Below, piece after piece: positions 20,331 to 31,528 of a DNA stretch of 64,000 nt (position 1 is the first letter of the stretch; each line of letters begins with the position of its first letter). Made by a program: the position numbers and the translations under genes. Source of the stretch: Hyaloscypha bicolor E (lineage: Eukaryota; Ascomycota; Leotiomycetes; Helotiales; Hyaloscyphaceae); the NCBI RefSeq assembly GCF_002865645.1, contig NW_020194575.1, positions 745,247-809,246 of the forward strand, read 5' to 3'. The notes under the pieces were generated by a model that had not been told where the DNA came from, did not search any database, and saw nothing but the letters and a program-made list of their open reading frames with translations.

Positions 20331-23300
20331 TTAGGCGATGATAGTAACGGCTTCTGATAGGACAGGCCCCGCTACTGCTGTATTCAAGCTAGGCTCTGCA
20401 GCCGGTTCGACCTTACTCTTGAACCCCTTCTCAAGGCGATCTTTCACGCATTTCCAGCATACATCGCGCTGTACAACAAATACTCTATGCCCTTGCGCAA
20501 GCCCCAATACCGCCCCAGCAAGTCTCGCCTGCCAGTTACCCAATGCCTTGAAAATGCTCCCAGAATCTGGGCGGTCCAAAAACTCGCTCCAATTCTCTAG
20601 ACTTATGAGCTGCCGGCCCGGTAGATCGGTGTGCCGCCATTCCCAGTGGTCGTTGGTACAGCTTGGTTTTCGGGCGAGGTCATGTTCTAGCCGCCTGTTC
20701 GCCAGGGAGCCTAGCACGTCGAGATCTGCTACCCACTGGCCGGCCTCGTGGACCGATACTACGGTCTCTAAGATATAGACCTCTCTATCACAATTTCCTG
20801 TGAAGCCAATGTCCAGCGGCATACTCGCTCCTGTGAAGGATAGGTGCAAGGAAGTGTTGGCAAAGCAATCCTCAAAATTCCCGTCGAAATTGTTTTGATT
20901 TATGAGGTCCCAAGTTTCGATGCCCAGCTTCTTGACTTTCGGTGATCGGGGCGGAACAAGTAGTGCTATACCCGCCCTCCCTACGTTGCCCATGATTCTC
21001 TGAACGGCGTTGACGGTTCCTGTTTCAATGGGATCGCAGAGGAGCGGAGACGCGACGAAAATCGAATCTCCTGTTGAAACAGCTAATACTGTATTGAGCT
21101 TTTCAGGTTCAATGCTATACTGTGATGACTCTAGCTTTATTATGCAGGAAAAGCATTGCTGACGAGTGAGAGGATACGAACGGAGGGTTTCATCCAAGGG
21201 TGAGGCTTGCTTGAGCAACAACCACTTTGGAGGTTCGGGGACCCAAATCTGCTCTCGAAAAGGCTCCTGCAAAATCCGAACGTCGATTGTTGCATGAGGG
21301 AGCGCCTTATAGACTCTCACTAGGGTGGAAATCACCTTCAAACAGTGTATGTAACCAGTTTCGACCCAGGAAAGTGCCTTCGCGAGTTCTCTCTTACTAT
21401 TTGAACCGCCAGTTTTGTGTGTGAGGATTTTTGTGATATTTGATAGGCCGACACCTTCGCTCAATCTGTCGTGAGCTGCATTTATCTGGGCTGTAGCTTC
21501 TTCCTTGTAGCGTTCACGGACGGGGCCAGACTTGTATTCGCAGTCATAAACAATATAAATGGCGGCTTCGTGTGGATCCCCAAATAACAGTTTGTACAAG
21601 TGCTTGTCTGAGTGGAAATGTTGCCCTTTTTGAAACTTCTGCTGTTTCTTGTTACTCATACTATGGAACACTCTTTGCTCTATTTCTCCTGAGTCACGAT
21701 GGGGCTGACGCCGATGAATCCTCTGGCCCCGATTTTCTTCATAGAGCACCTGGTCTTCCAAAGGTTGTACGAGTTCTCCGATGCTGGTGTAGGTTTCTGT
21801 CAGGCTCTTGGTACGGACCTGCGAATTTTTGATGGTTTCGCGAGATTTGTTGAGGTGTGAAGAGTCACTGCCAGTATGGATCCAACGAAAGTGTTGTTGC
21901 ATCTGAGAGCTATTGGAAGTGGATATCTTTGCAGTAGCGTACTCGAATTGAGAGGAACAGCATTCCCAATTTTCTACACGGTATCTGATAAACAGATTCT
22001 CCGCTTCAACTGGAAGTTGGTTTGCAATGACTCGGAGAGCTTTGATGGTCGCTTCCTGACCTGTGTGAAGGCCAAACCAAGCGCCGGTAGACGCAAAAGC
22101 GAATGCCGGGAACAGGGTCTTTCCCAGGATAATTTCTGAGTACTTCCTGCCAAGCATATGTAGCTGGGCGTATCTCCCACTCTGAGTGGGATCACAGGCG
22201 AGGAAATCAGAAGCCGCAGTGCCTAATATGTCTAGCCAGCAGTCCTCCGGCATTTGAGTACCGTGTGAAGAGTCGAGCAGCACCGCGGTTTTGAGGGCTT
22301 TAAGGAACTTGGCGGAAGCTTCATTGTCTTTGCCTTGACGTCCCCAACTCTCGAACAAAGCCCCAAGGATTGCCTGAAGAAATTCCGCGAGCGTTAACCT
22401 TGAACCGTTCTTGGTGACAGATCGTGTACGCACGATAGGATCACCATAGTATCGGAGGTGGGCGAGAGGCAACGACCAGTGAACACCGTCTTCCTGTCCA
22501 GTCCTATCGCTCTGGAGACCCAATGTTAGGAGGCCGGCTGGGTGCACTAACGGGTCGTTTAGCTTGACTGGTGTTGTCAAAGTCCCAAGAACGAGAATGT
22601 TCGGATATAAATGCCAGGCAGACAACCCCAGAAATATCTCCCCTGTCTGTGCTTGCTGCGGCATTCCGCAAATGAGACAGTCAACTGCCTGCATTGCAGA
22701 CTTCCATGCTGCTAAAACACTTTCCCACACTTTTGACTTTGAGTTCACGGAAACATTAACGTTGCTTAGAATAAGCTCGAGTTGCTTTTGTCTTCGAGCC
22801 TCGACATCATCCGCTGCGCGAAGCCATGCTCGTGCACTCGCATCCCAGTTTGCCAGTTGATCTCGCGTCAGTTCTTGCTGGGATGTCATGTAGGCGGAGA
22901 TGTTGGCGCTGCCTCCTGAGTCGAAAGTTGAAGCGATGTCCTTTTTTCTTTCCTCTACAATTTCCACCCATATTGATGTCGCTTCCGCCGCTTCCCATAT
23001 CCTTGCGAGCATGCAAGCTAGCAGATGAACTCTGATAGTCCCTTGCCCGGAGGTAGCAGCTGCCCATATGCTGGTCCCATCGACACCGCCATGGTTTGCA
23101 AAGACACCTAAGGATGGCTGGACTGCCTTCTTAATCTTCGACTTCTGGATAATTTCTGTAGCACGCAAGCCATACGCTTTGGCGAGAGCCGTCGTCGATG
23201 GAAGGAGCGGTTCGAACAACGCCCCAAGCTTCCGTGCTGTCACATGTGTTGGGCCGTTTTCCGCCTCGTGACGTCGGATGGGAGAGAGGGAGGAACCGAT

Positions 23301-23426
23301 GCCTTTGAACTCTGATTGGGGCTCCACTTTGAACAAAGCGAAGTCAAAGTTGAGATTTGCGAGAGCGATTGTGGTGTCGATCGTAGCGCTGGCTGGAGTT
23401 GCAACGAGTCTTCCGAATGAGGCCAT
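20331..23426 (-). CDS. Large intronless conserved fungal protein, unknown function
   Basis: A single uninterrupted frame of 1031 residues from ATG 23426. The start (MASFGRLVATPASATIDTTI) and overall size fit a protein family I have seen in many ascomycetes without an assigned function. The sequence is globular and mixed alpha/beta in character, with scattered Cys (for example GHRVFVVQRDVCWKCVKDRL near the C terminus) but no signal peptide, clear membrane segment, Walker motif or HET motif. A Lys/Arg- and Gln-rich stretch (RGQRIHRRQPHRDSG, SNKKQQKFQKGQ) sits near the middle. The reading is free of stops although retrotransposon remains lie on both sides, which implies recent selection. Function and localisation cannot be inferred. 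Confidence 0.75.
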   Translation of the reverse strand: MASFGRLVATPASATIDTTIALANLNFDFALFKVEPQSEFKGIGSSLSPIRRHEAENGPTHVTARKLGALFEPLLPSTTALAKAYGLRATEIIQKSKIKKAVQPSLGVFANHGGVDGTSIWAAATSGQGTIRVHLLACMLARIWEAAEATSIWVEIVEERKKDIASTFDSGGSANISAYMTSQQELTRDQLANWDASARAWLRAADDVEARRQKQLELILSNVNVSVNSKSKVWESVLAAWKSAMQAVDCLICGMPQQAQTGEIFLGLSAWHLYPNILVLGTLTTPVKLNDPLVHPAGLLTLGLQSDRTGQEDGVHWSLPLAHLRYYGDPIVRTRSVTKNGSRLTLAEFLQAILGALFESWGRQGKDNEASAKFLKALKTAVLLDSSHGTQMPEDCWLDILGTAASDFLACDPTQSGRYAQLHMLGRKYSEIILGKTLFPAFAFASTGAWFGLHTGQEATIKALRVIANQLPVEAENLFIRYRVENWECCSSQFEYATAKISTSNSSQMQQHFRWIHTGSDSSHLNKSRETIKNSQVRTKSLTETYTSIGELVQPLEDQVLYEENRGQRIHRRQPHRDSGEIEQRVFHSMSNKKQQKFQKGQHFHSDKHLYKLLFGDPHEAAIYIVYDCEYKSGPVRERYKEEATAQINAAHDRLSEGVGLSNITKILTHKTGGSNSKRELAKALSWVETGYIHCLKVISTLVRVYKALPHATIDVRILQEPFREQIWVPEPPKWLLLKQASPLDETLRSYPLTRQQCFSCIIKLESSQYSIEPEKLNTVLAVSTGDSIFVASPLLCDPIETGTVNAVQRIMGNVGRAGIALLVPPRSPKVKKLGIETWDLINQNNFDGNFEDCFANTSLHLSFTGASMPLDIGFTGNCDREVYILETVVSVHEAGQWVADLDVLGSLANRRLEHDLARKPSCTNDHWEWRHTDLPGRQLISLENWSEFLDRPDSGSIFKALGNWQARLAGAVLGLAQGHRVFVVQRDVCWKCVKDRLEKGFKSKVEPAAEPSLNTAVAGPVLSEAVTIIA

Positions 23427-24339
23427 ATTGTAAATCAGATTTGTCTTTGCAGTCGAATGTGGTTCAACTTGGACTTGTCAAACTCGGAATTGCAGCAGCG
23501 AATTCGTGGAATACGATGAGCTTCAGGGACATTGCATCCTTTCACCAGAATCGATCGCAGAGCTGCGTTTGCTCTGGATTATAGACAAATTGGGGTGGTC
23601 GGGCTTCAGGTCGGGCAGAGGCTATGCTGTATGGTGGCTGCAGTGCACAGCCGCCGCCTTTGGCCACTAAAAACATGGGTACCGATTAGCCCTCCTCACA
23701 AGTCTGCCAAGTGACGAGCCATGTGCTGGGCTCGCCTGGCAACCTCCGATTGGGCCTCAAGCCTTAGCGGTTTTGGTGGTTGGTTTTCACGATGATTAAA
23801 CAGAGTTTGCGAATTCACGAATTGCCCATCTTACCATTGTCCTGTTTATGTACTGTTGGATTTGGCTATTGTTAGTAATGCGGCAGTTTCTAAACACGCA
23901 CAGCGATATCAATAATGGAGTCAGGAAGAGAATGACGCTACACGTCAACCCTTAATGAATTTCGACGATTCTCCGCTTTCCCCAGCGGGTTCCGCGTTAA
24001 AATCTAGGGCGTCACCCTCCCTATCCCGCTGAGCGTTAATATAATCTTCTAGCCAAGTGTCTATAGATTTACCAAATCATTTAAGTCTAGTAATAGGTCG
24101 CTTACTTTCCTTTACGTCTATTGCAAGTCGCGCTGAGAGGATTTATTTTTAAAATATAAGAAGGAAAGCATCTTTATAAGATTATAATTTTCATGAATCT
24201 ATTAGTATATTAGAGGTAGTAATATATTTGTGACCCCTAGCTAGAGGAGGGGGCCCTTTTCAGGCCCCTCGTTAAAAGTTAATAATTTCTAGTAAGGTAG
24301 GGCAGGGTTATTCTTAGCTACACCGCGTCGCGTTATAGG
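23427..24339. other. Intergenic stretch, nothing recognised
   Basis: About 900 bp with only short chance frames. It contains the 5' flank of the 1031-residue gene and an AT-richer part after 24050. Confidence 0.5.
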
Positions 24340-24412
24340 GGTGAGCAGACCTTTGCAGACCTGAGCCGACCTGAGCCGAGCCTGAGCAAAGGCGGCGCTG
24401 CTTACGTGAGAC
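24340..24412. repeat. CTGAGC-rich dispersed repeat fragment
   Basis: Contains gacctgagccgacctgagcc and further GAGC words, like the other copies in this window. It directly abuts the 3' remains of the gene into which the Copia element inserted. Confidence 0.5.
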
Positions 24413-24429
24413 ATAAGATTGGGAAGAGC

Positions 24430-27400
24430 TGTTGAAATTAGGGGCTGTGCACTAATGGGGCTTAAGCCATAGGCTTATTACTGAGTAGATTATGCCCTGT
24501 GAGGCTAAATCGGTTCAGCTGAGGTTGAATGGTTCAGTATAAGGCTCTCTGGTTTAGGGGTTTAGTACATGTGACTTAGGGGGTTCAGGGCTATATATAC
24601 AGGCTACTTACTACTGTAGAATAGTAGTTAATTCAGTACGTTTTACTTGGTTTACATTGCAAGCACGTGACCCTAGCTTTATTATTTAGCTAGTTTAATA
24701 GGTTATGAGTACCGGAAGCTACCTCTATACCCTATATCTATATACTATAAATCACTGAATCGGCTCACTTGTACCTACTGGAAATATCCTTTAGAGAATA
24801 CTATGGAAAACGACTTTAGTATGGAAAAGCCCCGGATTGCCAGGCTTATAGGGCCCAATTATAGGCCCTGGAGTATTCAGGTATATAGGCTTTTGATTAG
24901 TCAAAGCCTATGGAACGTGGTTAGCCTAGGGGTAGAAACTGCTACTATAGAACCAGGTTCTATAGGGGGTTTAGCGGCTTAAAGCTCTGGAGATAGGAAC
25001 GATTCTAAGGCCTTAGGGCCTTCTAGTAATTATACGGAGGTAAAGGATACTAAGGCGGGTACTATAATTATGAGTTTATATACTCAGGGAGCCTTATAGT
25101 ATATATTACTTCTTGGAATAGCCAGAGAGTAATAAGAGGTACTAAAAGCTTTATATTTCTCCCTGGGCATATAATAGCTTAGTACTAAAATTCAGGCTTT
25201 TACTAGCTATAAGCTACCGGAACGGGATACTACTATTATTATAGTAGCTATGGAATTAAATACTTTATAGTATGAAATCGAAATTATTAATCCTATAGAA
25301 AAGCCTTTTAAAACCCTTAAAATATTAATTCTTTTTAAGGCTATTAGGGTACTAGATAAGCGCTTTGCTTTTTTAATATTATAGCTAGAGATTAGTAATA
25401 CTATTACTAATTATAGTATAATAGTAGCTTGCTTTAGTAAATATAAACGGAGAATAGAATTAAAAGAAGCCCTAAAGAAATGTGTTTTACTAGTTAAAAC
25501 AGAGAAAAAGAGCCCTAAATTTCAGGAAAAGTATATTAACTATAATAAATAAGGCTATAGAAAATCTAATTATAAGAATAAGAAAATAGAAAAGCAAGAA
25601 AATCAAGAAAAGAGTCCTAATATAGGGCCTTTAATAACTTCTAAAAAAGATAAAGAACTTTCTTTAAGGCCTAGAAAATTAACTAAGAAGCCTATAACAA
25701 ATACTAGTAGTACTAAAACTAGTTAGATAGCCCTGGAAAAGCCTATCTATAGCAGAAACGACCTGTTATAAATAATTAATTCTAGAAGCTTTTATTATAT
25801 AATTTATTTATAAGAGGCTTTTACTAAGTATAAGATACTAGATATTTTTATATTAGTAATTATAGTAAATAGGGCCCGTATTCCGGCTATTATAAAAGGT
25901 ATTATACTTTTATAAATAGCTCTAGGAGCCTCTATATAAATTATAAAGCTTATTAGAATACTTTATATATCTAAGTTTACTAGAAGCTTAATTTTGGTAC
26001 TATAGCTTTAGAATAAGGATATTACTATATATATTACTACTAGTTCTATTAAAAAGAAGCTTTTAATTGAGTTTTAGGAAATAATAATAGAAGTTACTAG
26101 CCGTTTAAGAAAAGTATATATCCTAAATAATATTTTATAAGATACTAGTTTAGGATATAGTTCCCTAAAAGCAACTATTATACCGGAAAATTAAGCTAGC
26201 CTCTAGTATTACCGGTTTGGCTATTTAAGCTTTATAAGCTTAAAGATAAAATATACTATTTCTATAGGGCTTAAAGAGCCTATTAGGGCTTTTTAGAAGC
26301 CCTATAAGCCTTATATTAAGGCTAAAATAATACGGGTAGTAAATTAAAAGGCTTTTAAAAGGGCTATAGCTTTACTAGAATAGATCTATAGTAATTTTTG
26401 GGGCCTTTATAATATATTTATATTAAAAGGAAATACTTATATATTTATATTTATAAATAACTATATTTATAAATTATAGATATATTTTACTAAAATTAGA
26501 AAATAATTAAAACTATATTTTTATAATTTAAAACCCTAATAAAACTAGAATTAGAATATAAAATCAAGGCTATATATTATAATAATACTTTAGAATATAA
26601 GTTTTTAGGGGCTTTATTACTAGATAATTATAGTATATAGTTTAAATATACTATTATCTATATTTCTAAATAAAATAGGATTTTTAAATACCTGAACTAG
26701 AGTTTAATATTAGTAGCTAGGGTTATATTATTAGATATTAAGCTTTTTATATAGTTCTAGAAAGAAGCCGTAATTATAATCTATTATTTACGGAATTAAA
26801 TACTAATAAGCCCTAATAAAAATATTTCCAAAAAGGCCTATAATAGGAAATATTCTAATATTAGATATCTTAGAATATATAAATATATAATATATATATA
26901 TATATTCCTAAAGAAAATTACTTGAAAATAAATAATATAGCTATTAAGGCCTGTTTTATAGGCTATATATTTATATTAAGGTAATATAAATTATATAAGC
27001 CTAAATAAAAGAAAGTTATAGTATTTATAATATCTGTTTTTTATAAAAACAAGTAATTAGAATAGAACTAGAATAAAGAGCTTATTAGAGAAGAAATAAT
27101 CCCGTTTAACCTAATAGAAGCTATAATAAAATAGCCTATAATACCTAAAGCTTTTATAATTATAGGACTTTTAGGGAATATATATAATTTTCTAATTCCT
27201 ATTTCTCTATTATCTGATTTCTGGTAAAGTATTTCAGGGAACTATAGAAATACTATAATAATAAATATAAGAGCTTTAAATTCCGATTTAGGAAATACTA
27301 ATTCCTCTAATTAGAGAGAACTACTAATTATAGGATATTATATAAATATAGTAATTATAGAGTATTTAATTCCTAGAATCTATATTAAGGCTATAAATAA

Positions 27401-29603
27401 TTCTATTTATAAAACCTATTAGAAGCAAGTAATTAATAAAGAATTTACTAAATTATAAGCCCTAAATACCTGAAAAGCTATTTTATTATTTTCTAGAAAG
27501 AAAGCTATAGGCTATAAATAGGTATTTATTATTAAATATATATTTATAGGCCTAATTAATAAATATAAAGCTCGGCTAATAGGCAAAGGCTTTAGCCAGA
27601 TTTCAGAAAACGATTTCCTAAAAACTTTTAGTTCTATTATTAGAGCTAAAAGCCTAAGGATTTTACTAGTTTTAGGGGCTTATAAGAAGCTAGAAATATA
27701 TTAAATTAATATAATTAATATTTATTTATATTTTAAGCTTTATATTAAAATATATATATAGGCTTTTTAAGTATTAAAGTATATTAAAGGCTTAGTATTT
27801 CTTTTATTTAATTCCCTATATAGGCTTAAGTAATTAGAGAGGAAGTAGTATATTAAAGCTTATATAGGGCTAAAAACCTTCGGTTTTAGCCTTTATTTTA
27901 GTAAATCGAGTATTTTTACTATTATAGATTATAGTATAATTATAGAACTTTATATAAATAATATACTAGTTCTAGGCTATAATTTATAAGCTATTTAAAA
28001 AATTATTAATAGAATAGCTTTCCTATAAGAAACTAAGAATTTAGGGAATATAGCTCTAATTTTAAATATTTGGATATATAGAAATTATATAAAACGCATT
28101 CTATACTTTAATTAGAATAAGTATATTATAGGCCTTATAAAGAGATTTAGGCTAGGGGAAGCTAAACCTATAAACCTTTTTATAAATAACCGGAATACCC
28201 TAATTACAGGCTAATTAAGAGAGGAACAGGCTAATTAGAGCCTGTATTAGAAGGTTATAGGCTATATTATATGGGTTTTAAAGGGCTCTTACCCTAATAT
28301 TACTTATATAATTAGATAGCTTAGCTAGTACTATAATAAACCCACTATATAATATTAAAATATTATATTAAGGGTATTTTGCTATTTAAAGAATACTATA
28401 AATTATAATATCTTATATAATATCGGGAATACTAAAAGCCTTAAACTTTAGGGCTTTAGTAATACAGATTTTATAAGAGATATAATAGATAGATATTTTA
28501 TTATAAGGTACTTATATTTATTTAATAGAAGACCTATTATATAGTTCTCTATTAAATAGTACTATATAGCTACTTCTACTATTTAATTAGAGTATATTAG
28601 TCTATTAGAGGCTAGTAAATAGGGCTAGTAAATTAGAGCTTTATTTAGAGAGCTTAAATATATCTAATATTTAGGTATTATTCTTTTAATTCCTATATTT
28701 AGTAATAGTTAGAGTTATATAGTACTAGCTAGAAACCCTATAGCTTATAGCTAAATCAAGTATATTAATATCTGCTACTATTATATTAGAGAGCTAGTAG
28801 CCTTTAATAAGATTACTATTAAGTATATTCCTACTAAGGAAATAGTAGCTAATATATTTATTAAGTCTCTATTACTTGCGGCCCTTAGGCGCTATATTAG
28901 GGGGCTATTTATACTATAATTATGGAATTACAGGCTATTTTTAGGCTGTTTTTGGGCTGTTTTTGATTTTTTGAGTATTAAGGCTCTGGGAGCTTTAATA
29001 AGTAAAGCAGTAATTTTTGGAATTATTTCCTTAGGGCTGTTTTTAGTAGTATATAAGGGGACTATTGAAATTAGGGGCTGTATACTAATAGGGCTTAAGC
29101 CATAGGCTTATTACTAAGTAGATTATATCCTATAAAGTTAATTTAGGGCATAATATATCCTATAAGGCTAAATCGGTTTAGCTGAGGTTGAATGGTTTAG
29201 TATAAGGCTCTCTGGTTTAGGGGTTTAGTATATGTGACTTAGGGGGTTCAGGGCTATATATACAGGCTACTTACTACTGTAGTGGGGATTTTACCCCTAT
29301 TGGTCACGTGGTTCTGTCATGTGACCTCCGGACGTCCGCAGTCCGCAACCCGCTTATATATTACCCCTCTTTCCTTCTTAGTTTAGAAACAAACCAACAA
29401 ACTAACCTTCACTCTCTAATTTCACGTCTCACTCACTTTCGTACGCTGTGATCCCACGCTGTGGAAGCCCATTCTACTCTATATATTACTCCGTGTTTTA
29501 TATCCCCATTACACCACTATAGAACAGCAGTTAATTCAGTACGTTTTACTTGGTTTACATTGCAAGCACGTGACCCTAGCTTTATTATTTAGCTAGTTCA
29601 ACA
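24430..29603 (+). mobile_element. Copia LTR retrotransposon 1, RIP-degraded
   Basis: 5' LTR 24430-24700 and 3' LTR 29063-29603 (the latter carrying a 236-bp nested element), flanked by a perfect 5-bp duplication AGAGC (24425-24429 and 29604-29608). Internal order is gag, protease, integrase, reverse transcriptase and RNase H in Copia order. The gag region (24800-25700) matches the better preserved copy at 48.5 kb; the RT region near 27490-27640 shows KYKARLIGKGFSQ and the 3' RNase H end near 28730-28890 shows KYINICYYYIREL. The frame is broken by very many TAG/TAA codons, mostly at former Gln positions. Not functional. Confidence 0.9.
29278..29513 (+). repeat. Solo LTR nested in the Copia 3' LTR
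   Basis: 236 bp starting TGTAGTGGGGAT and ending ATCCCCATTACA, a good terminal inversion. It interrupts the Copia 3' LTR within a motif that reads CTTACCACTATAG in the intact LTR at 48330, leaving CTAC and CCAC on its two sides as a 4-5 bp target duplication. It has a TATATATTAC-type TATA region and normal base composition. Confidence 0.75.
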
Positions 29604-30330
29604 AGAGCAAACATTCCGGTAGGGGAACAGAATCAACCTCTGGACTGGTGTGAACGAGTCTCGAGAGATCTCCATCGCCTTCATCAGCTGTTGAGCGGTA
29701 AAGCATTAGCGAGTATTTTTGCCAACGCCTGTGTTGTGATTACTTACGTCCATGCCCATGACATACCCGTCAATCTCTGGACACAATTGAGATACTTCTG
29801 CGTATCTTGAAGGCGCGGTCCATATCTCCGCGAATTTGCCAGTGCGGTGAGCCCTGGAGAACTTTGGCGGAATCTTGGTCTGCATCGTAAGGTCTCTCTT
29901 CGCCATACTGGTTAGCTCGGGGTTCGTCTCTCGGGCGTGGTACGAGGAGAGGACGAAGTTGAACGTCCCTTCGAAGGTTGATCAAATTGCAAGATAGACT
30001 GACGTATTTGTTTTCTTAAATAAAGTAGAATGTCCTCGCTTATGTTAAATTTCTTTAGCAAGTCGGAAGTTTCAAGCAGTTAGCCAATTCACTGGCAGAG
30101 TCAAAGACGGCTCACCTTTAGAACACCATATCTCACATTAGAATTTTGACATGGCCATTTTCATGTCCTTCTTTGGCTAAAGACAATTGCTGCTGTAACA
30201 TGAGCTTTGCCCCGAGCCTTTGAGAATGCAACTGAGGCAGCTCGAGCAGACTAGGGGCTTCCTCGCGAATCCGTTGTGGAAATATAATCTTGCTAATGCC
30301 TGCTCTCTGGAACAGGGCCATCTAACAGAG
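29604..30330 (-). pseudogene. Unknown gene interrupted by the Copia insertion
   Basis: Minus-strand coding pieces from ATG 30321 (MALFQRAGISKIIFPQRIRE) through LLKKFNISEDILLYLRKQIR near 30030 and IPPKFSRAHRTGKFAEIWTA near 29860, to DGYVMGMD. A GTAAGT..CAG intron then leads to LMKAMEISRDSFTPVQRLIL and FPYRNVC at the Copia junction. Removing the Copia element and one AGAGC lets the frame continue for about ten codons at 24429-24400 before CTGAGC-rich repeat. Frame slips between the upstream pieces suggest further decay. I do not recognise the protein; no catalytic motif is apparent. Confidence 0.5.
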
Positions 30331-30444
30331 ACTGTAACTGTATCTTGATGGTGTCCGTTCTCCCTTCCTTGATAAACTTATCAAAGGTCCCTTCCAGAGC
30401 CGAGCGGACAATTATTAATTAAATTTAAATATAAATCTTTAATA

Positions 30445-30600
30445 ATTAAAGCAGGATTTGAGGCTATAATAATTAAGGCAGGCTTTAGGGCCCCAATAAT
30501 TGGGGCAGGATTTTGAGCCCTAATAATTGGGGTAAGATTTAAAGCTCAAATAATTATGGGAGATTTAAGGCCCTAATAATTGGGGCAGGATTTTGGTGCG
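30445..30600. repeat. Tandem repeat, about 28-bp unit, 5-6 copies
   Basis: Imperfect units of the type AATAATTGGGGCAGGATTTT followed by a GC-rich spacer. The left copies are AT-shifted (AATAATTAAAGCAGG), as if mutated by transitions. Confidence 0.7.
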
Positions 30601-30665
30601 GTTCCTTATGCCGCTCCTTAGCCAGGGTGGTGCCCTTACGGGGCGGGGACGGTACGTAAGGAACC
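30596..30665. repeat. Inverted repeat GGTTCCTTA .. TAAGGAACC
   Basis: GGTTCCTTATGCCG is followed about 40 bp later by CGGTACGTAAGGAACC, its near inverse. It may be the end of a transposon or a hairpin-forming spacer and directly follows the 28-bp tandem repeat. Confidence 0.5.
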
Positions 30666-30714
30666 GGGCCTGTAAGGGGGTGAGCTGACTAACTCGTAAC
30701 CCCGCATGCCTGTA

Positions 30715-30848
30715 GTGTCTTTCTGTCTGACAAGAGCAGAACGATCTGGGTTGATGCGCTGTGCATTAATGAGGAAAAAGAGTGAACAAGTCCAGCACAT
30801 GTACGCGATCTATCGAGCTGCAACCCGAACGACATTAACCCCCCCTTT
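30715..30848 (+). pseudogene. HET-domain fragment
   Basis: Encodes IWVDALCINEEKE, the signature of fungal HET (heterokaryon incompatibility) domains. A one-base frameshift follows, and then EQVQHMYAIYRAATRT, the next conserved block. Nothing of the rest of the domain follows; the glutamyl-tRNA synthetase pseudogene begins about 100 bp further on. It is a short relic of a self/non-self recognition gene. Confidence 0.75.
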
Positions 30849-31528
30849 CTGTACAAAGACTCTAGATGCCTTTCCGGCTTAGAATACGTGTTAAGTAACT
30901 TGTTACTCCCATACGCCAGGAGTTTCGGATCCTTTCGAGACCGTATCTCAACTTTCAAGCTTTGCCAGAGGGAACATCGAAGAACACCATCCTCGATCCC
31001 TCTCCGCTCCTGTACTCCACATCTAGCTTATAATAGCCTTTGCGCTCAAACCGTATGATTGCCCCGCGCGAAAGATCCCTCACATTGCAATCAGCAAAAG
31101 CCCTCGTCCTGAATTCCGTATCTGGTTCCAAGAAATCCTCAAGCCTATCCTCCTTCTCGAGCTTGTCCTTCGTGAGGAGATAATTGAAGCCGACAAGGTC
31201 GACCGGGATCAGATTCGAGCTCACAGTTGCCAGCCAGCTAATCTTCTTCTTCGTCTTTTTGACGTCGCCCTCCAGATGCTGTTCGAATTCTATGGCAGTG
31301 ACCTTGTGCTTTCCCGTCTCGTCTGGTTGCTCCGCTCGATATATGCGACGTGCATAGGCGTTCCCCCAATTCATTAGGGCAATCTCCTCATTCTCTGCCA
31401 GGCTTTGGGCATCAACTTGCTCGAGGAGGATTGTCTTGTCATATACCACTTTCTTTGTGCCAAGGTCAAGATTTTTGATGTATTTCGGCTTGGTGGCTAC
31501 ACTAGAGCTATCGATTCCAATAACATGG

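Noticed and set aside
20338..20778. Plus-strand 146-codon frame opposite the 1031-residue gene
   Set aside because: Antisense shadow of a long conserved frame; no independent features.
29070..29230. TTAGGG-like words as interstitial telomere sequence
   Set aside because: They are isolated words within the Copia LTR (TTAGGGGC, CTTAGGGGG), not tandem TTAGGG.
24430..29603. Copia 1 as an active retrotransposon, given its perfect target duplication
   Set aside because: Coding region has very many stop codons and the LTRs have diverged by transitions.
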